Positions 36,648 to 47,523 of a DNA stretch of 64,000 nt are shown here, one piece after another (position 1 is the stretch's first letter; every line of letters starts with the position of its first letter). The translations under genes and the position numbers were made by a program. Origin of the DNA: Arthrobacter sp. SLBN-122 (lineage in GTDB: Bacteria; Actinomycetota; Actinomycetes; Actinomycetales; Micrococcaceae). Location: NCBI RefSeq assembly GCF_006715165.1, contig NZ_VFMS01000001.1:4092001-4156000 (forward strand), read 5' to 3'. The notes under the pieces are model-generated. The model was not told the origin of the DNA, made no database searches, and saw only the letters and a list, made by a program, of their open reading frames with translations.

Positions 36648-38600
36648 GTGCCCATATCGGGGATCGATTTGTCCACCATTGATCACACAGTCCGGCCGCA
36701 GGATGACCTCTACCAGCACGTCAACGGCGCCTGGTTGAAAGCCACGGAGATTCCCGACGACCGGCCACTGGAGGGAACCTTTACCGCGCTTCGCGACGGG
36801 TCTGAGATCGCTGTCCGGGACATTATCGAGGAAGCGGCGGCCAAGGAGGCCGACGCCAGCGGGATCGAACGGAAGATCGGCGGCCTCTACAACAGCTTCA
36901 TGGACGAAGCGACCGTCGAAGGCAAGGGCATGGAGCCAATCCGCGGGCGGCTCGGCGACGTGTTCGCCACCGGCTCGGTTTCGGAGCTCATCGCACTGGT
37001 GGGCCGGCTGTTCCGGGCGGACGTAGGCGGCCTCTTCTACATCTACCCCGCCCCCGATGCGGGAAACCCAGACCGGGTCCTGTTGTACACCGGGCAGGGC
37101 GGCCTGGGCCTTCCCGACGAGTCCTACTACCGGGAAGAGAAGTTTGCCTCCATCGTGTCCGCCTACACAGCACACGTGGAGAAGATGTTCGAATTGGCAG
37201 GGGTAGCCGATCCCCATGGTGCAGCCGGGCGGGTTGTTGGACTGGAGACGAAGCTCGCGTCCCACCACTGGGACAACGTCACCCTCAGGGATCCACAGAA
37301 GACCTACAACCTTAAGACGGCGGATGAAGCCGCCACCCTGTTCCCCCTCCTGCCCACGTGGTTCGAGGCTGCGGGAATCGACGGGGACAAGCGTACGGAA
37401 ATCGTGGTGAGCACCCCTGACTTCTTCACGGGCGCAGCCCGGCTCCTGGACGAAGTTCCGGTGGCAACCTGGCAGGAGTGGCTGGCCATGCGTGTCATCA
37501 GCGCCGCGGCGCCCTACCTGTCATCTGCGTTCGTGGACGCCAATTTTGCCTTCTACGGCACCACCATCAGCGGCACGCCCCGCAACAAGGACCGGTGGAA
37601 GCGCGGTGTGGCCGTCGTCGAATCCGCACTGGGTGAAGCCGTCGGCCAGATCTACGTGGCACGCCATTTCCCCGAATCCCACAAGGCACGGATGCAGACC
37701 CTGGTGGACAACCTCATTGAGGCCTACCGCCGCAGCATCAACGACGTGGGCTGGATGGGCGGGGACACCAAAGCCGAAGCCCTCCGGAAGCTGGAGGCCT
37801 TCCGGGCCAAGATCGGCTACCCGGACGAGTGGATCGATTATTCAGCCGTGGAGATCGATCCCGAGGATCTCCTGGGGAACGTGGAACGTGCACACAATGC
37901 CGACGTCGACCGGCACCTGGACGAGGTGGGCAAGCCGGTGGACCGGAACAAGTGGCTGATGACTCCACAGACGGTCAACGCGTACTACCACCCGATGATG
38001 AACGAAATTGTCTTCCCTGCCGCCATTTTGCAGCCCCCGTTCTTTACCGCCGACGCCGACGACGCCGTCAACTACGGCGGCATCGGTGCCGTGATTGGCC
38101 ACGAGATCGGCCACGGCTTTGATGACCAGGGCTCACAGTTCGACGGCGGCGGGACCCTCCGCAACTGGTGGACGGACCAGGACCGCCAGGCCTTTGAGGC
38201 GCTGACGGCGCAGCTCGTGGCCCAGTTCGATGCGCTCTCCCCCACCGCCGCCCCCGGTCACCATGTCAATGGCCGACTGACGCTTGGCGAGAACATCGGC
38301 GACCTGGCAGGCCTGACCATCGCCTACAAGGCCTACCGGATCAGCCTGGACGGCAAGGAACCGGAGGTCCTGGACGGGCTGACCGGTGAGCAGCGCTTCT
38401 TTGCTTCCTGGGCGGCAGGCTGGCGGCAGGTCATCCGCCAGGAAGAGGCCATCCGGCGCCTTGCCACCGATCCCCACTCCCCCAACGAGTTCCGCACCAA
38501 TGCCATCGCCCGGAACCTGGACCCGTTCCACGAAGCGTTCGAGGTTACCGCCGAGGACGGCATGTGGATGCCGCCGGCCGAGCGGGTCAGCATCTGGTAA
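36648..38600 (+). CDS. M13 family zinc metallopeptidase (PepO/neprilysin-like)
   Basis: 650 aa. The N-terminal M13 domain begins DLSTIDHTVRPQDDLYQHVNGAWL. The catalytic domain has NEIVFPAAILQPPFF, the zinc motif GHEIGHGFDDQGSQFD (near residue 485), the third ligand in GENIGDLAGL, and ends FHEAFEV ... WMPPAERVSIW, the family C-terminal signature. There is no signal peptide or membrane anchor, so it is probably a cytoplasmic oligopeptidase. GTG 36648 has AAGGAG 6 nt upstream. Divergent from leuA. Confidence 0.95.
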   Translation: MPISGIDLSTIDHTVRPQDDLYQHVNGAWLKATEIPDDRPLEGTFTALRDGSEIAVRDIIEEAAAKEADASGIERKIGGLYNSFMDEATVEGKGMEPIRGRLGDVFATGSVSELIALVGRLFRADVGGLFYIYPAPDAGNPDRVLLYTGQGGLGLPDESYYREEKFASIVSAYTAHVEKMFELAGVADPHGAAGRVVGLETKLASHHWDNVTLRDPQKTYNLKTADEAATLFPLLPTWFEAAGIDGDKRTEIVVSTPDFFTGAARLLDEVPVATWQEWLAMRVISAAAPYLSSAFVDANFAFYGTTISGTPRNKDRWKRGVAVVESALGEAVGQIYVARHFPESHKARMQTLVDNLIEAYRRSINDVGWMGGDTKAEALRKLEAFRAKIGYPDEWIDYSAVEIDPEDLLGNVERAHNADVDRHLDEVGKPVDRNKWLMTPQTVNAYYHPMMNEIVFPAAILQPPFFTADADDAVNYGGIGAVIGHEIGHGFDDQGSQFDGGGTLRNWWTDQDRQAFEALTAQLVAQFDALSPTAAPGHHVNGRLTLGENIGDLAGLTIAYKAYRISLDGKEPEVLDGLTGEQRFFASWAAGWRQVIRQEEAIRRLATDPHSPNEFRTNAIARNLDPFHEAFEVTAEDGMWMPPAERVSIW

Positions 38601-38615
38601 CACCACAACAGAAAT

Positions 38616-38643
38616 GGGGCCCCGCCATTGCTGGCGGGGCCCC
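38616..38643. terminator. Terminator between the M13 and LCP genes
   Basis: Perfect 12-bp inverted repeat GGGGCCCCGCCA / TGGCGGGGCCCC with loop TTGC, followed by GTTTGCGTT. It lies between convergent genes. Confidence 0.85.
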
Positions 38644-38686
38644 GTTTGCGTTGCCTGCGGTTGCGCCTGGTGCAGCGCTGGACGCG

Positions 38687-40276
38687 CTACTTCCGAACGA
38701 TCAGTTCGGGGTTGGCCTGCTGGCAGACCTTGTCCCCCGCGGTCTGGTTGACAATGTCCTGGGGCAAGGCGGCTGCAGGACTGCCGCCTGCTTCGTAGGC
38801 GGTGCCGGAAGGGAAGTCGCTGCCAACATATACCTGCACGCCCGACACAGCCGGAGCCGGAATCATGAGGGTGGCAGGAATTCCCAGCAAGGCGGCGACA
38901 TCGGCTGCCACGTCCTCGAAGCCATTGCCGTAATACACCGCTGTCTTGGCCACGGGCTGCGCAAGGAACTGGCCTGTCTGGGTGAAGCCGCCTGCCACCA
39001 ACGCCTGCACGATTTCCTGGGACCGGCCGTTCACGCCGCTTCCGTTGGCAACGGTTACAGGCTGGATGGCCTTGTTGTAGGGCGGCACCGGCGGGGCTGT
39101 TTCGGTGGGGGCGGGAGAGGGTGTTGCCGTCTCCGTGGGTGACGGCGTGGTGGGGGCCGTGGGGTCGGTCAGGTCCACGTTCTTCCGCATTGCCGAGAAC
39201 AGCTGTGCGCCCGCAGGCTCGGCGATGACCAACCGGTTGGGATCGATGGGCGCCGGCGTGGTGGGTACGGCCACGAACGCCACCTTGCCGATATCGATGT
39301 CCTTGAGGCGGTTGCCGATCGTCAGCAGCGTGGGGACTGAGGCCAGCCCGTCATCCACTGTCAGGTTCTGGGTGACGACGTCCGCGATCTTCAGCATCTT
39401 TGCGGGGTCGGACAGTGTTCCATCGTCCTTGATCTTGCGGGTCAGCGATGAGAGGAAACCCTGCTGCGCCTTGATGCGGCCGAGGTCGCCGCCGTCGGCA
39501 AAAGCATGGCGGGTGCGGAGGAAGGCAAGCGCCATCTCACCCTGGACGGATGATGTTCCGGCGGGCAGGCGCAGCCGGGAATCAGGGTCGTAGACGGCGT
39601 CGCTGATGCAGACTTCCACTCCACCCACCGCATTGGAGAGCTCCTTCACGGCGTTGAAGTCGGCCATCATGAAGTGGTCCACCTGCATGCCGGTGAGCTT
39701 GTTGACGGTGTCCACGGCACACCCGATGCCGGCCTCACTCATGGCCTCATTGATCATCACGCCGGTGCGTGCGGGGTAGTCCTTGCCGGTCTTCTTGTCC
39801 TTGCAATCGGGAAGGTCCACCAGCAGGTCACGGGGAAAGCTGATGACGTTGACGCGCTTGTTGTCCTCGGAGATGTCCATCAGCATCATCACATCGGACT
39901 TGCCGTAGCCGGTGGAATCATCGGCGGAGCCGTATCCGGAGTTCTTCCCGTCCCGAGTGTCCGAGCCAAGAATCAGGATCTGCAGTCTGCCCGTGGCATC
40001 GTTCCCCGGAGACTCCGTGCTCTCGCCGCCGGCATTCAGCGGCGCCCTGGAGATGTTGCTCTGGAGCCGGAAGAACCAGAACCCGGCAAAGACGATCCCG
40101 GCCACGAGGACCAGCGCCACCACGCCTGTCACGGCTTTCAGCCAGAGCGGCATTCCGCGCAGCGGGCCAAGGTGCCGCGCGGCACCCACATCATGGCTGT
40201 CCGCGTGGCGGGACAGCGGTCCCGGTCCGGCTGACAGGTCAGCCTCGTTGTCGCGTCTGTCGCGGCCTCGACCCAC
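38687..40276 (-). CDS. LytR-CpsA-Psr (LCP) family cell-wall glycopolymer ligase
   Basis: 529 aa. A basic/acidic cytoplasmic tail, one membrane helix (about residues 47-70) and the extracellular LCP domain, with LGSDTRDG, SDVMMLMDISEDNKRVNVIS and PRDLLVDLP (Arg residues binding pyrophosphate), AGIGCAVDTVNKLTG and LAFLRTRH. A Pro/Thr-rich linker follows (about 385-410), then a LytR_C domain (VTVANGSGVNGRSQEIVQAL). Attaches wall polymers (arabinogalactan- or teichoic-acid-like) from polyprenyl phosphate to peptidoglycan. GTG start with AGGAAGG 8 nt upstream. Confidence 0.93.
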   Translation of the reverse strand: MGRGRDRRDNEADLSAGPGPLSRHADSHDVGAARHLGPLRGMPLWLKAVTGVVALVLVAGIVFAGFWFFRLQSNISRAPLNAGGESTESPGNDATGRLQILILGSDTRDGKNSGYGSADDSTGYGKSDVMMLMDISEDNKRVNVISFPRDLLVDLPDCKDKKTGKDYPARTGVMINEAMSEAGIGCAVDTVNKLTGMQVDHFMMADFNAVKELSNAVGGVEVCISDAVYDPDSRLRLPAGTSSVQGEMALAFLRTRHAFADGGDLGRIKAQQGFLSSLTRKIKDDGTLSDPAKMLKIADVVTQNLTVDDGLASVPTLLTIGNRLKDIDIGKVAFVAVPTTPAPIDPNRLVIAEPAGAQLFSAMRKNVDLTDPTAPTTPSPTETATPSPAPTETAPPVPPYNKAIQPVTVANGSGVNGRSQEIVQALVAGGFTQTGQFLAQPVAKTAVYYGNGFEDVAADVAALLGIPATLMIPAPAVSGVQVYVGSDFPSGTAYEAGGSPAAALPQDIVNQTAGDKVCQQANPELIVRK

Positions 40277-40373
40277 GTGGTGAACCTTCCTCTAAATACG
40301 AAATCCGGTCCATTTTAGTGGTCCAGTCTGGAAATCTTGCCTGCCGCGCTCCTGTGAACGTTCTTTTCGTGGG

Positions 40374-41333
40374 TCAGAAGCCCAGTTTGACCAGCTGTTT
40401 CGGGTCGCGTTGCCAGTCCTTGGCCACCTTGACGTGGAGGTCCAAGTAGATTCGCGTGCCCAGGAGTGCTTCGATGCCTTTCCGGGCGTTGGTCCCCACT
40501 TCACGCAACCGGCTGCCGCCCTTGCCGATGATGATGGCCTTCTGCGACGGCCGCTCGACGTAGAGGTTGACGCGGACATCCAGCAGGGGGCTGTCGTCCG
40601 GCCGGTCCTCCCGGGGGACGATTTCCTCCACCACCACGGCCAGGGAGTGCGGAAGCTCGTCCCGGACGCCCTCAAGGGCTGCTTCGCGGATCAGTTCCGC
40701 CACCATGACTGCCTCGGGCTCATCCGTCAATTCGCCGTCGGGGTACAGGGGAGGCGACGGCGGCATGTGGCTGATCAGCACGTCGGCAACAGTTTCCACC
40801 TGGAAGCCATCCGTGGCGGACACCGGAACAATGTCCTTCCAGCCGTCCTCTCCCAGCACCTCACGCCCCAGTGCCGCCACGGCGAGGAGCTGTTCCGTCA
40901 ACGCCTGCTTGTCCACGAGGTCAGCCTTGGTGACAATGGCGATCACCGGTTTGCGGCCGACGGCGGCAAGCTGCGCGGCGATGAACTTGTCGCCGGGGCC
41001 GATCTTCTCATTGGCCGGCAGGCAAAACCCGATGGCATCCACCTCCGCCAGGGTATCCGCGACGAGGTCATTCAGGCGCTTGCCGAGCAGGGTGCGGGGA
41101 CGGTGCAGGCCCGGCGTGTCCACCAGGATCAGCTGGGCGTCCTCCCGGTGGACGATGCCGCGGATGGTGTGCCGTGTGGTCTGCGGTTTGGCGGAGGTGA
41201 TGGCCACCTTCCTGCCCACCAGCGCGTTGGTCAGGGTGGACTTGCCCGCGTTGGGCCTGCCGACAAGGACTGAGAACCCGGCGCGGAATCCGCCGAAGTC
41301 GTCCGGAGCCGCAGCCTTACTTTTCTTGCTCAC
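40374..41333 (-). CDS. era: Ribosome-assembly GTPase Era
   Basis: Binds the 3' end of 16S rRNA during 30S maturation. The 319-aa protein has G1 GRPNAGKST, G2 PQTTRHTIRG, G3 DTPGL, G4 TKADL, and a C-terminal KH domain with IIIGKGGSRLREVG. GTG 41333 is the start (GGGAG 6 nt upstream), giving a 17-nt overlap with the preceding gene. Last of the phoH-ybeY-CNNM-era operon. Confidence 0.96.
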   Translation of the reverse strand: MSKKSKAAAPDDFGGFRAGFSVLVGRPNAGKSTLTNALVGRKVAITSAKPQTTRHTIRGIVHREDAQLILVDTPGLHRPRTLLGKRLNDLVADTLAEVDAIGFCLPANEKIGPGDKFIAAQLAAVGRKPVIAIVTKADLVDKQALTEQLLAVAALGREVLGEDGWKDIVPVSATDGFQVETVADVLISHMPPSPPLYPDGELTDEPEAVMVAELIREAALEGVRDELPHSLAVVVEEIVPREDRPDDSPLLDVRVNLYVERPSQKAIIIGKGGSRLREVGTNARKGIEALLGTRIYLDLHVKVAKDWQRDPKQLVKLGF

Positions 41334-42648
41334 GTGGAACTCCCTGCTGGGTTGCTTCGGCCTCTTCCAGGAGGCCTTCAAGGTCAGTCTCTACTCTTGG
41401 TACCGGCGCCGCAATGATATGGCTGACCCGGTTCCGCCGGCCTTCAAGCCGGTCCGCGCGCAGCGATACGCCCTGCACCTCCACGCTGCTGCCAACAATG
41501 GGGACGCGGCCAAGAGCCTTGGCCAGGAGGCCGCCTACGGTGTCCACCTCGTCGTCGTCGATTTCCAGGTTGAAGAGTTCACCGAGATCATCGATGCCCA
41601 TCCGGGCACTGACCCGGTAGGACCCGTCCCCCAGCGCAACAGCTTCCGCGCTCTCGGTGTCGTACTCGTCCACGATCTCGCCGACAATTTCCTCGATCAG
41701 GTCCTCGAGGGTTACCAGTCCGGCGGTGCCGCCGTATTCGTCGATCACGATGGCCACGTGGGTGGACTCCTTCTGCAGTTCACGCAGGAGGTCGCTGACG
41801 GGTTTGGACTCCGGCACGTAGCGCACCTCGCGGGCCAGCGACTCCACCAGCGGTGGTTCCTGGTCCGTGCCCAGCTGGTGGATGACCGCGGCGACATCCT
41901 TGAGGTAGATGATCCCAATGATGTGGTCCGTGTTTTCGTTGATGACCGGGATCCGCGAGTATCCGGACCGCAGGAACAGGGACATCGCCTGGTGCAGGCT
42001 GGAGCCGGCGTCGATGCTGACAATGTCCGTCCTGGGAACCATGACGGCCCGCACCAGGGTGTCGCCGAAGTCGAAGACGGACTGGATCATCTCCGCTTCG
42101 GTGTCCTCGATCATGTCGGATTCGCTGGCCCGGTCCACGAGTTCGCGGAACTCCTGCTCACTGAAGAACGCGTCATCACCGCCGGGAGCCCCGGGGGCCG
42201 CCGAACTTCCCAAGGCCACAAGCCAGCCCGGAACCGGCCCCAGCACGCTGGTGAGGAACCGGACCATCGGGGCGGTGAAGCGGACCACGGCAGTGGAGTG
42301 CAGCCTGCCGAGCTGGCGGGGTGAAACACCCACGATCACGAAGCCCAGGAGGGCCATGATGCCCGTGGCCACGAGGCCGGCGAGCCAGACGTTGTCCAGC
42401 AGGCTGGCGATCAGGACGGCCACAGCCACCGCGGAAGCCATTTCGAACCACACACGCCAGAACCGCAGCGCCCTGGTGTGGGCTACCGGCTCGGCCAGGA
42501 TCCGCCGCATGGCGGTCCCGCGGCTCTTGTGCAGCGCTTCTTCGGCGTCGTGACGGGGAAGAAAACTGAAGGCGGCTTCGGCCGCCGTCAGCAGGGCCGC
42601 GACGGCAAGGAAGACCAATGCCACCGCCACCAGGAGCAGTTGCGTCAC
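41317..42648 (-). CDS. CNNM/CorC-type transporter-like protein (HlyC/CorC family)
   Basis: 443 aa. A four-helix CNNM/DUF21 membrane domain (about residues 1-140) precedes two CBS domains ([48 protein letters not shown]) and a C-terminal CorC_HlyC (TerC-associated) domain. Family members act in Mg2+ efflux or cation homeostasis, although older annotations call them hemolysins. The GTG start overlaps the ybeY stop (GTGA), indicating coupled translation. Confidence 0.93.
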   Translation of the reverse strand: MTQLLLVAVALVFLAVAALLTAAEAAFSFLPRHDAEEALHKSRGTAMRRILAEPVAHTRALRFWRVWFEMASAVAVAVLIASLLDNVWLAGLVATGIMALLGFVIVGVSPRQLGRLHSTAVVRFTAPMVRFLTSVLGPVPGWLVALGSSAAPGAPGGDDAFFSEQEFRELVDRASESDMIEDTEAEMIQSVFDFGDTLVRAVMVPRTDIVSIDAGSSLHQAMSLFLRSGYSRIPVINENTDHIIGIIYLKDVAAVIHQLGTDQEPPLVESLAREVRYVPESKPVSDLLRELQKESTHVAIVIDEYGGTAGLVTLEDLIEEIVGEIVDEYDTESAEAVALGDGSYRVSARMGIDDLGELFNLEIDDDEVDTVGGLLAKALGRVPIVGSSVEVQGVSLRADRLEGRRNRVSHIIAAPVPRVETDLEGLLEEAEATQQGVPREQEK

Positions 42649-43114
42649 TGGGTGGTCTCGGCAGGTGCTTCTTTGCCGGTGAAGCCGGACAGTAGTTCCC
42701 GCTGGAGCCCGAACATCTCGGCCTTTTCCTCCGGTTCGGCATGGTCGTATCCGAGCAGGTGCAGGATGCCGTGCGTGGTCAGCAGCAGCATCTCGTCCTG
42801 CAGGGAGTGGCCGGCGTTCCGGGCCTGGACCTTCGCCACCTGCGGGCAAATGGCGATATCGCCGAGCATGCCCTGGGGCGTGGGCCGGTCGGGCGTCCCA
42901 GGAGTCAGTTCGTCCATGGGTACCGAGAGCACGTCCGTGGCGCCCGGTTCATCCATCAGTTCAATGTGCAGCTTCTCCATGGCCGGCTCGTCCACCAGGA
43001 GGATGGACAGTTCGGCCTGCGGATGGATGTAGAGCTGCTCAAAAATGTACCGCGACAGGGCCACGAGCCCGGACTCTTCCACCTGGACGCCGGACTCGTT
43101 GTTCACCTCGATAC

Positions 43115-43118
<4 letters not shown>
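42645..43118 (-). CDS. ybeY: rRNA maturation endoribonuclease YbeY
   Basis: Zinc-dependent RNase for 16S rRNA 3' processing and 70S quality control, 157 aa. Contains the UPF0054 zinc motif HGILHLLGYDH (about residue 115) and the conserved MDEPGATDVLSVPMDE. GTG 43118 overlaps the phoH stop by 4 nt (GTGA). Confidence 0.96.
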
Positions 43119-44203
<1,085 letters not shown>

Positions 44204-44582
44204 GGTGCTGGCCCGCAGGCCTGTGGTCCCCTCGAAGATCGACATCACTTGTTTGCTTTGGCTGATGCCGGCGCCCGTTGCCCGGTGCTCCTTGCCCCAG
44301 CGATCCCTCCATCTTACGCCAGCACCGGACCAGGCCGGATATCCGGCCGCAGTGGAACCTCGAACATGGAACATGGGCAAGGAGCCTCACGGGGGCTCTG
44401 GGGCGGCCTTAGGTATCAACTTCATATCGGCCTCATATCGTTCCCGTTGCAGTTGCGGTGGAGAAGGCAAAGAGCGCCGGAGCGGCAGCGCCATTGTGTA
44501 ATGCTGGAAATCCAGCATCTGCTGGAACACCAGGCCGCCAGGGGGATCGGCCCGCCACCCAGGAAAGGACAAGGGCAGGACA
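44204..44582. other. Divergent intergenic region phoH / GerMN lipoprotein
   Basis: About 380 nt containing no supported gene. It must hold promoters for both flanking genes. An 18-bp inverted repeat is listed separately. Confidence 0.5.
44501..44518. repeat. Inverted repeat, possible operator
   Basis: ATGCTGGA-AA-TCCAGCAT, a perfect 8-bp inverted repeat with a 2-nt centre, 65-82 nt upstream of the lipoprotein start and just after TGTAAT (44497-44502), a possible -10. The short centre suggests a protein-binding site more than an RNA hairpin. Confidence 0.4.
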
Positions 44583-45539
44583 GTGCCGGAAACCTCTGCG
44601 CCCGAAAGGGCTGGACGACCCATGGGCCGCCTGCGCCCCGCCGTCCTGGCAGGAGTCCTGGTTCTGGTTCCGGTCCTGGCGGCATGCACGGCCGAGGGCG
44701 GTCCCACCCCCACCGGCACCATCGCCTCGGTTCCGGCCACGGGCGGCACCATGCCAAATACGCTTTCCACCAGCGCCCCGCTGGAAACCACGCAGTCCTC
44801 CAACAAGGCCCCGGTCTACTGGATCGGCCGCAGCGGCGGGAACATCTTCCTTTACCGCGAATTCCGCGATGTCCCGGAGCAGGAGAACCCTGTCACCCGC
44901 GCCCTCCGGGCCATGATGTCGGAGAAGCCGCTGGACCCTGACTTCTTCACGCCCTGGCAGAACCCGGACAAACTGGCCACCTCGATTTCCGGCAAGGACG
45001 TCATCACGGTGGATGTTTCAGCCGACGCTTTCAACAGCAATCTCGACGCGGACATGGCTGCCCGCGCCATCCAGCAACTGATCTACACGGCAACCGCCGC
45101 GGCCGCCAGTTCCGGCCTGATCGACACGGGCCAGCAGATCCGGGTCCGGATACTTGTGGACGGCCACACCGACTACGTGGCGTTTGGCAGCGTCCAGCTG
45201 GGCGCGCTGATGACCCGCGCCGCCGGCCTGGTGGCCCCGGTCTGGATCATTGACCCGCAGGAGAGCGCCGAGGTTGCGGGGGGCAGCGTCAAGATCACTG
45301 GCCGCAGCACGTCCCCGGGGGCCAAGCTCCGCTGGCAGATCCTGCAGTCACCGGATGGAGGCAGCAAGGCACCTTTCCTCACCGGAGAAACCACGGCGGG
45401 GGCGGAACAGGGGCAGGCCGGGGTCTTCACGCTGGCCCTGAACCTTCCGCCCGGCGACTACGTGCTGCGGGTGGCCCAGGCCGGTTCCGGCGGGGAACCG
45501 GACCGGAACGAGGACACCAGGTCCTTTAGGGTCCGGTAG
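44583..45539 (+). CDS. GerMN / Gmad2 domain lipoprotein
   Basis: 318 aa exported lipoprotein: a signal peptide with lipobox LAAC (Cys at about residue 35), then a GerMN domain (APVYWIGRSGGNIFLYREFR ... NPVTRALRAMM ... QQLIYTATAA), and a C-terminal immunoglobulin-like Gmad2 domain (WIIDPQESAEVAGGSVKITG ... ALNLPPGDYVLRV). The pattern is close to actinobacterial LpqB/GerMN proteins but lacks the beta-propeller. GTG 44583 is the start called; ATG 44622 (MGRLRP) would give a more typical signal peptide. Its end overlaps convergent rsmE by 14 nt. Confidence 0.85.
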   Translation: MPETSAPERAGRPMGRLRPAVLAGVLVLVPVLAACTAEGGPTPTGTIASVPATGGTMPNTLSTSAPLETTQSSNKAPVYWIGRSGGNIFLYREFRDVPEQENPVTRALRAMMSEKPLDPDFFTPWQNPDKLATSISGKDVITVDVSADAFNSNLDADMAARAIQQLIYTATAAAASSGLIDTGQQIRVRILVDGHTDYVAFGSVQLGALMTRAAGLVAPVWIIDPQESAEVAGGSVKITGRSTSPGAKLRWQILQSPDGGSKAPFLTGETTAGAEQGQAGVFTLALNLPPGDYVLRVAQAGSGGEPDRNEDTRSFRVR

Positions 45540-46305
45540 CCGTCCAGCGGCCAAGGACGTCACTGGCAAGCACGACGGCGGCGGGCCCGGCGGTGGAGGA
45601 CCGCAGGACATGGTGCCCCAAGAGGGCGGTCACGGCGCCTTTATCGCAGAGTTTGGTTACTTCGCGCGGGCTGATGCCGCCCTCCGGGCCGACGACCAGC
45701 AGAATTTCACGGGGTCCCGCGCCAGCAGTCGACTGCCATCCCTCAAGGACCGTGCGCAGCGGCCGTACGGCGTCTTCGTGCAGGATGACGGCAAGGTCCG
45801 CCGCTTCCACGGCAGCTGAAAGCCCTGCAGTGTCGACGGCAGGCCGCACCTCGGGAATCCGGGCACGTCTGGCCTGTTTGGCGGCCGCGGATACGGTGGA
45901 CTCCCATTTGGCGTGCGCCCGGGCGGCACGGTCACCCTTCCAGCGGACGATGGAACGTTCGGACTGCCAGGGTACGACCGCGTCGATGCCCAGTTCGGTG
46001 GCCGTCTCGATGGCAAGTTCGTCGCGGTCGCCCTTGGCCAGGGCCTGTACCAGCACCAGCCGGATGTCCGGCCTGTCTTCCACGGTAAGGGTCCCGCACT
46101 CCACCTCGAGACCGGAGGGGGCGGCAGAGACGACTTTCCCGGTCATCCGGGTGCCGGCCCCGTCGACAATGTCCACCGCTTCGCCCGGGGACAGCCGTTT
46201 GACGGTGACGGCATGGCGCGCCTCCGTCCCCTCGAGGACGAAGAGTTGACCGGCAGCCATGCCGTCCAGCGAACCGGCGGCTGTGAAGAAGACGGGGTTG
46301 CTCAC
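45526..46305 (-). CDS. rsmE: 16S rRNA (uracil1498-N3)-methyltransferase
   Basis: SPOUT-class methyltransferase, 259 aa. It has the N-terminal PUA-like domain (TEARHAVTVKRLSPGEAVDIVDG) and the knot region with VQALAKGDRDELAIETATELG, VVGPEGGISPREV and the SAM-binding LGHHVLRSSTAGPAAV. It starts 3 nt after the dnaJ stop, as in many actinobacteria. Confidence 0.95.
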   Translation of the reverse strand: MSNPVFFTAAGSLDGMAAGQLFVLEGTEARHAVTVKRLSPGEAVDIVDGAGTRMTGKVVSAAPSGLEVECGTLTVEDRPDIRLVLVQALAKGDRDELAIETATELGIDAVVPWQSERSIVRWKGDRAARAHAKWESTVSAAAKQARRARIPEVRPAVDTAGLSAAVEAADLAVILHEDAVRPLRTVLEGWQSTAGAGPREILLVVGPEGGISPREVTKLCDKGAVTALLGHHVLRSSTAGPAAVVLASDVLGRWTATGP

Positions 46306-46307
46306 CG

Positions 46308-47435
46308 CTACAGGTTACCGAGCCGGTCCCGGAGCTTGGCGAACATGCCGCCGCTGGCGGCAAGCTTGCCCTCGGTGATCTGTTCGCCACGGACCTTGGC
46401 CAGCTGGCGCAGCAGGTCCTCCTGTGCGGGGTCGAGCCTGCCCGGAGTGTCCACCTGGAGGTGGACCTTCAGGTCGCCGCGGCCGTATCCCCTGAGGTGT
46501 GTGACACCGAGGCCGCGCAGGGTGATGATTTCCCCCGACTGGGTTCCTGGCTTGACGTCGATCTCCTGGGTGCCGTCAAAGGTTTCCAGGCTGACGTCCG
46601 TGCCCAGGGCAGCCGCCGTCATGGGGATGTGCAGAGTGGCGTGCAGGTCGTCGCCTTCCCGCACGTAGGTGGCATCGTTGTTGACGCGGATCTCCACGTA
46701 GAGGTCACCGGCCGGACCGCCCGCGGGGCCGGCTTCGCCCTGTCCGGAGAGCTGGATCCGGGTTCCAGTGGCCACGCCGGCGGGAACCTTGATGGTCAGT
46801 GAGCGGCGGCTGCGGATACGGCCCTGGCCGCTGCACTCGTTGCAGGGGTCCTTGATGACCGTGCCGAAACCTTCACAGGTGCCGCAGGGGGCGGCCGTCA
46901 TGACCTGGCCGAGGATGGAGCGGACGGCCCGCTGGACCTGGCCGCTGCCGCCGCAGATGTCGCAGCGTTCAGGATGGGTGCCGGGGCGGCAGCAGGACCC
47001 GTCGCAGGTGGGGCAGACCACGGCGGTGTCCACTTCGAGTTTCTTGTTGACGCCGAACACGGCGTCCCGGAGGTCGATCCGAACGCTGATGAGGGCGTCC
47101 TGGCCGCGCCGGACACGCGAGGCCGGACCGGACGTGCCGCCGGCGCCGAAGAAGGTGTCGAAGATGTCCTGGAACGCGAACCCCTGGCCCGCATAGCCTG
47201 CTCCGCCGAAGCCGTTGTCGGTGCCGTTCTCGTTGCCCGTGGTGTCATAGATCCGGCGCTTCTGGGGATCCGAAAGCACCTCGTAGGCGTGGGTTACGGC
47301 CTTGAACCGCTCTGACGCGTCTGCGCCGGGGTTTACGTCAGGGTGAAGGGTGCGGGCCAGCTTGCGGTAGGCCTTTTTGATTTCTTCGCCCGTAGCTTCG
47401 GGTGAGACTCCAAGGACGTCATAGTGGCTGCTCAA
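46308..47435 (-). CDS. dnaJ: Chaperone DnaJ (DnaJ2 type)
   Basis: 375 aa co-chaperone stimulating DnaK. The J domain ([16 protein letters not shown] in [10 protein letters not shown]) is followed by a Gly/Phe-rich linker, a zinc domain with [22 protein letters not shown] and CNECSGQG, and the C-terminal peptide-binding domains. The start is TTG 47435, preceded by AAGGAAGAG; an in-frame TTG at 47465 lies before that ribosome site. It follows hrcA in the same operon, and no grpE or dnaK is present in the window. Confidence 0.94.
   Translation of the reverse strand: MSSHYDVLGVSPEATGEEIKKAYRKLARTLHPDVNPGADASERFKAVTHAYEVLSDPQKRRIYDTTGNENGTDNGFGGAGYAGQGFAFQDIFDTFFGAGGTSGPASRVRRGQDALISVRIDLRDAVFGVNKKLEVDTAVVCPTCDGSCCRPGTHPERCDICGGSGQVQRAVRSILGQVMTAAPCGTCEGFGTVIKDPCNECSGQGRIRSRRSLTIKVPAGVATGTRIQLSGQGEAGPAGGPAGDLYVEIRVNNDATYVREGDDLHATLHIPMTAAALGTDVSLETFDGTQEIDVKPGTQSGEIITLRGLGVTHLRGYGRGDLKVHLQVDTPGRLDPAQEDLLRQLAKVRGEQITEGKLAASGGMFAKLRDRLGNL
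46312..46317 (-). promoter_or_regulatory. Possible internal -10 for rsmE
   Basis: Minus-strand TAACCT, 6 nt before the rsmE GTG, overlapping the last codons and stop of dnaJ. It could allow rsmE expression independent of HrcA, but a chance match is possible. Confidence 0.3.
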
Positions 47436-47523
47436 AATACGTATCTCTTCCTTGTTGTACTGCAATTCAATTCGGCGGCCCGGCTCTTGCTTCCCGGCCG
47501 GAGCAGGCTCCGGCGGCTAAGAG

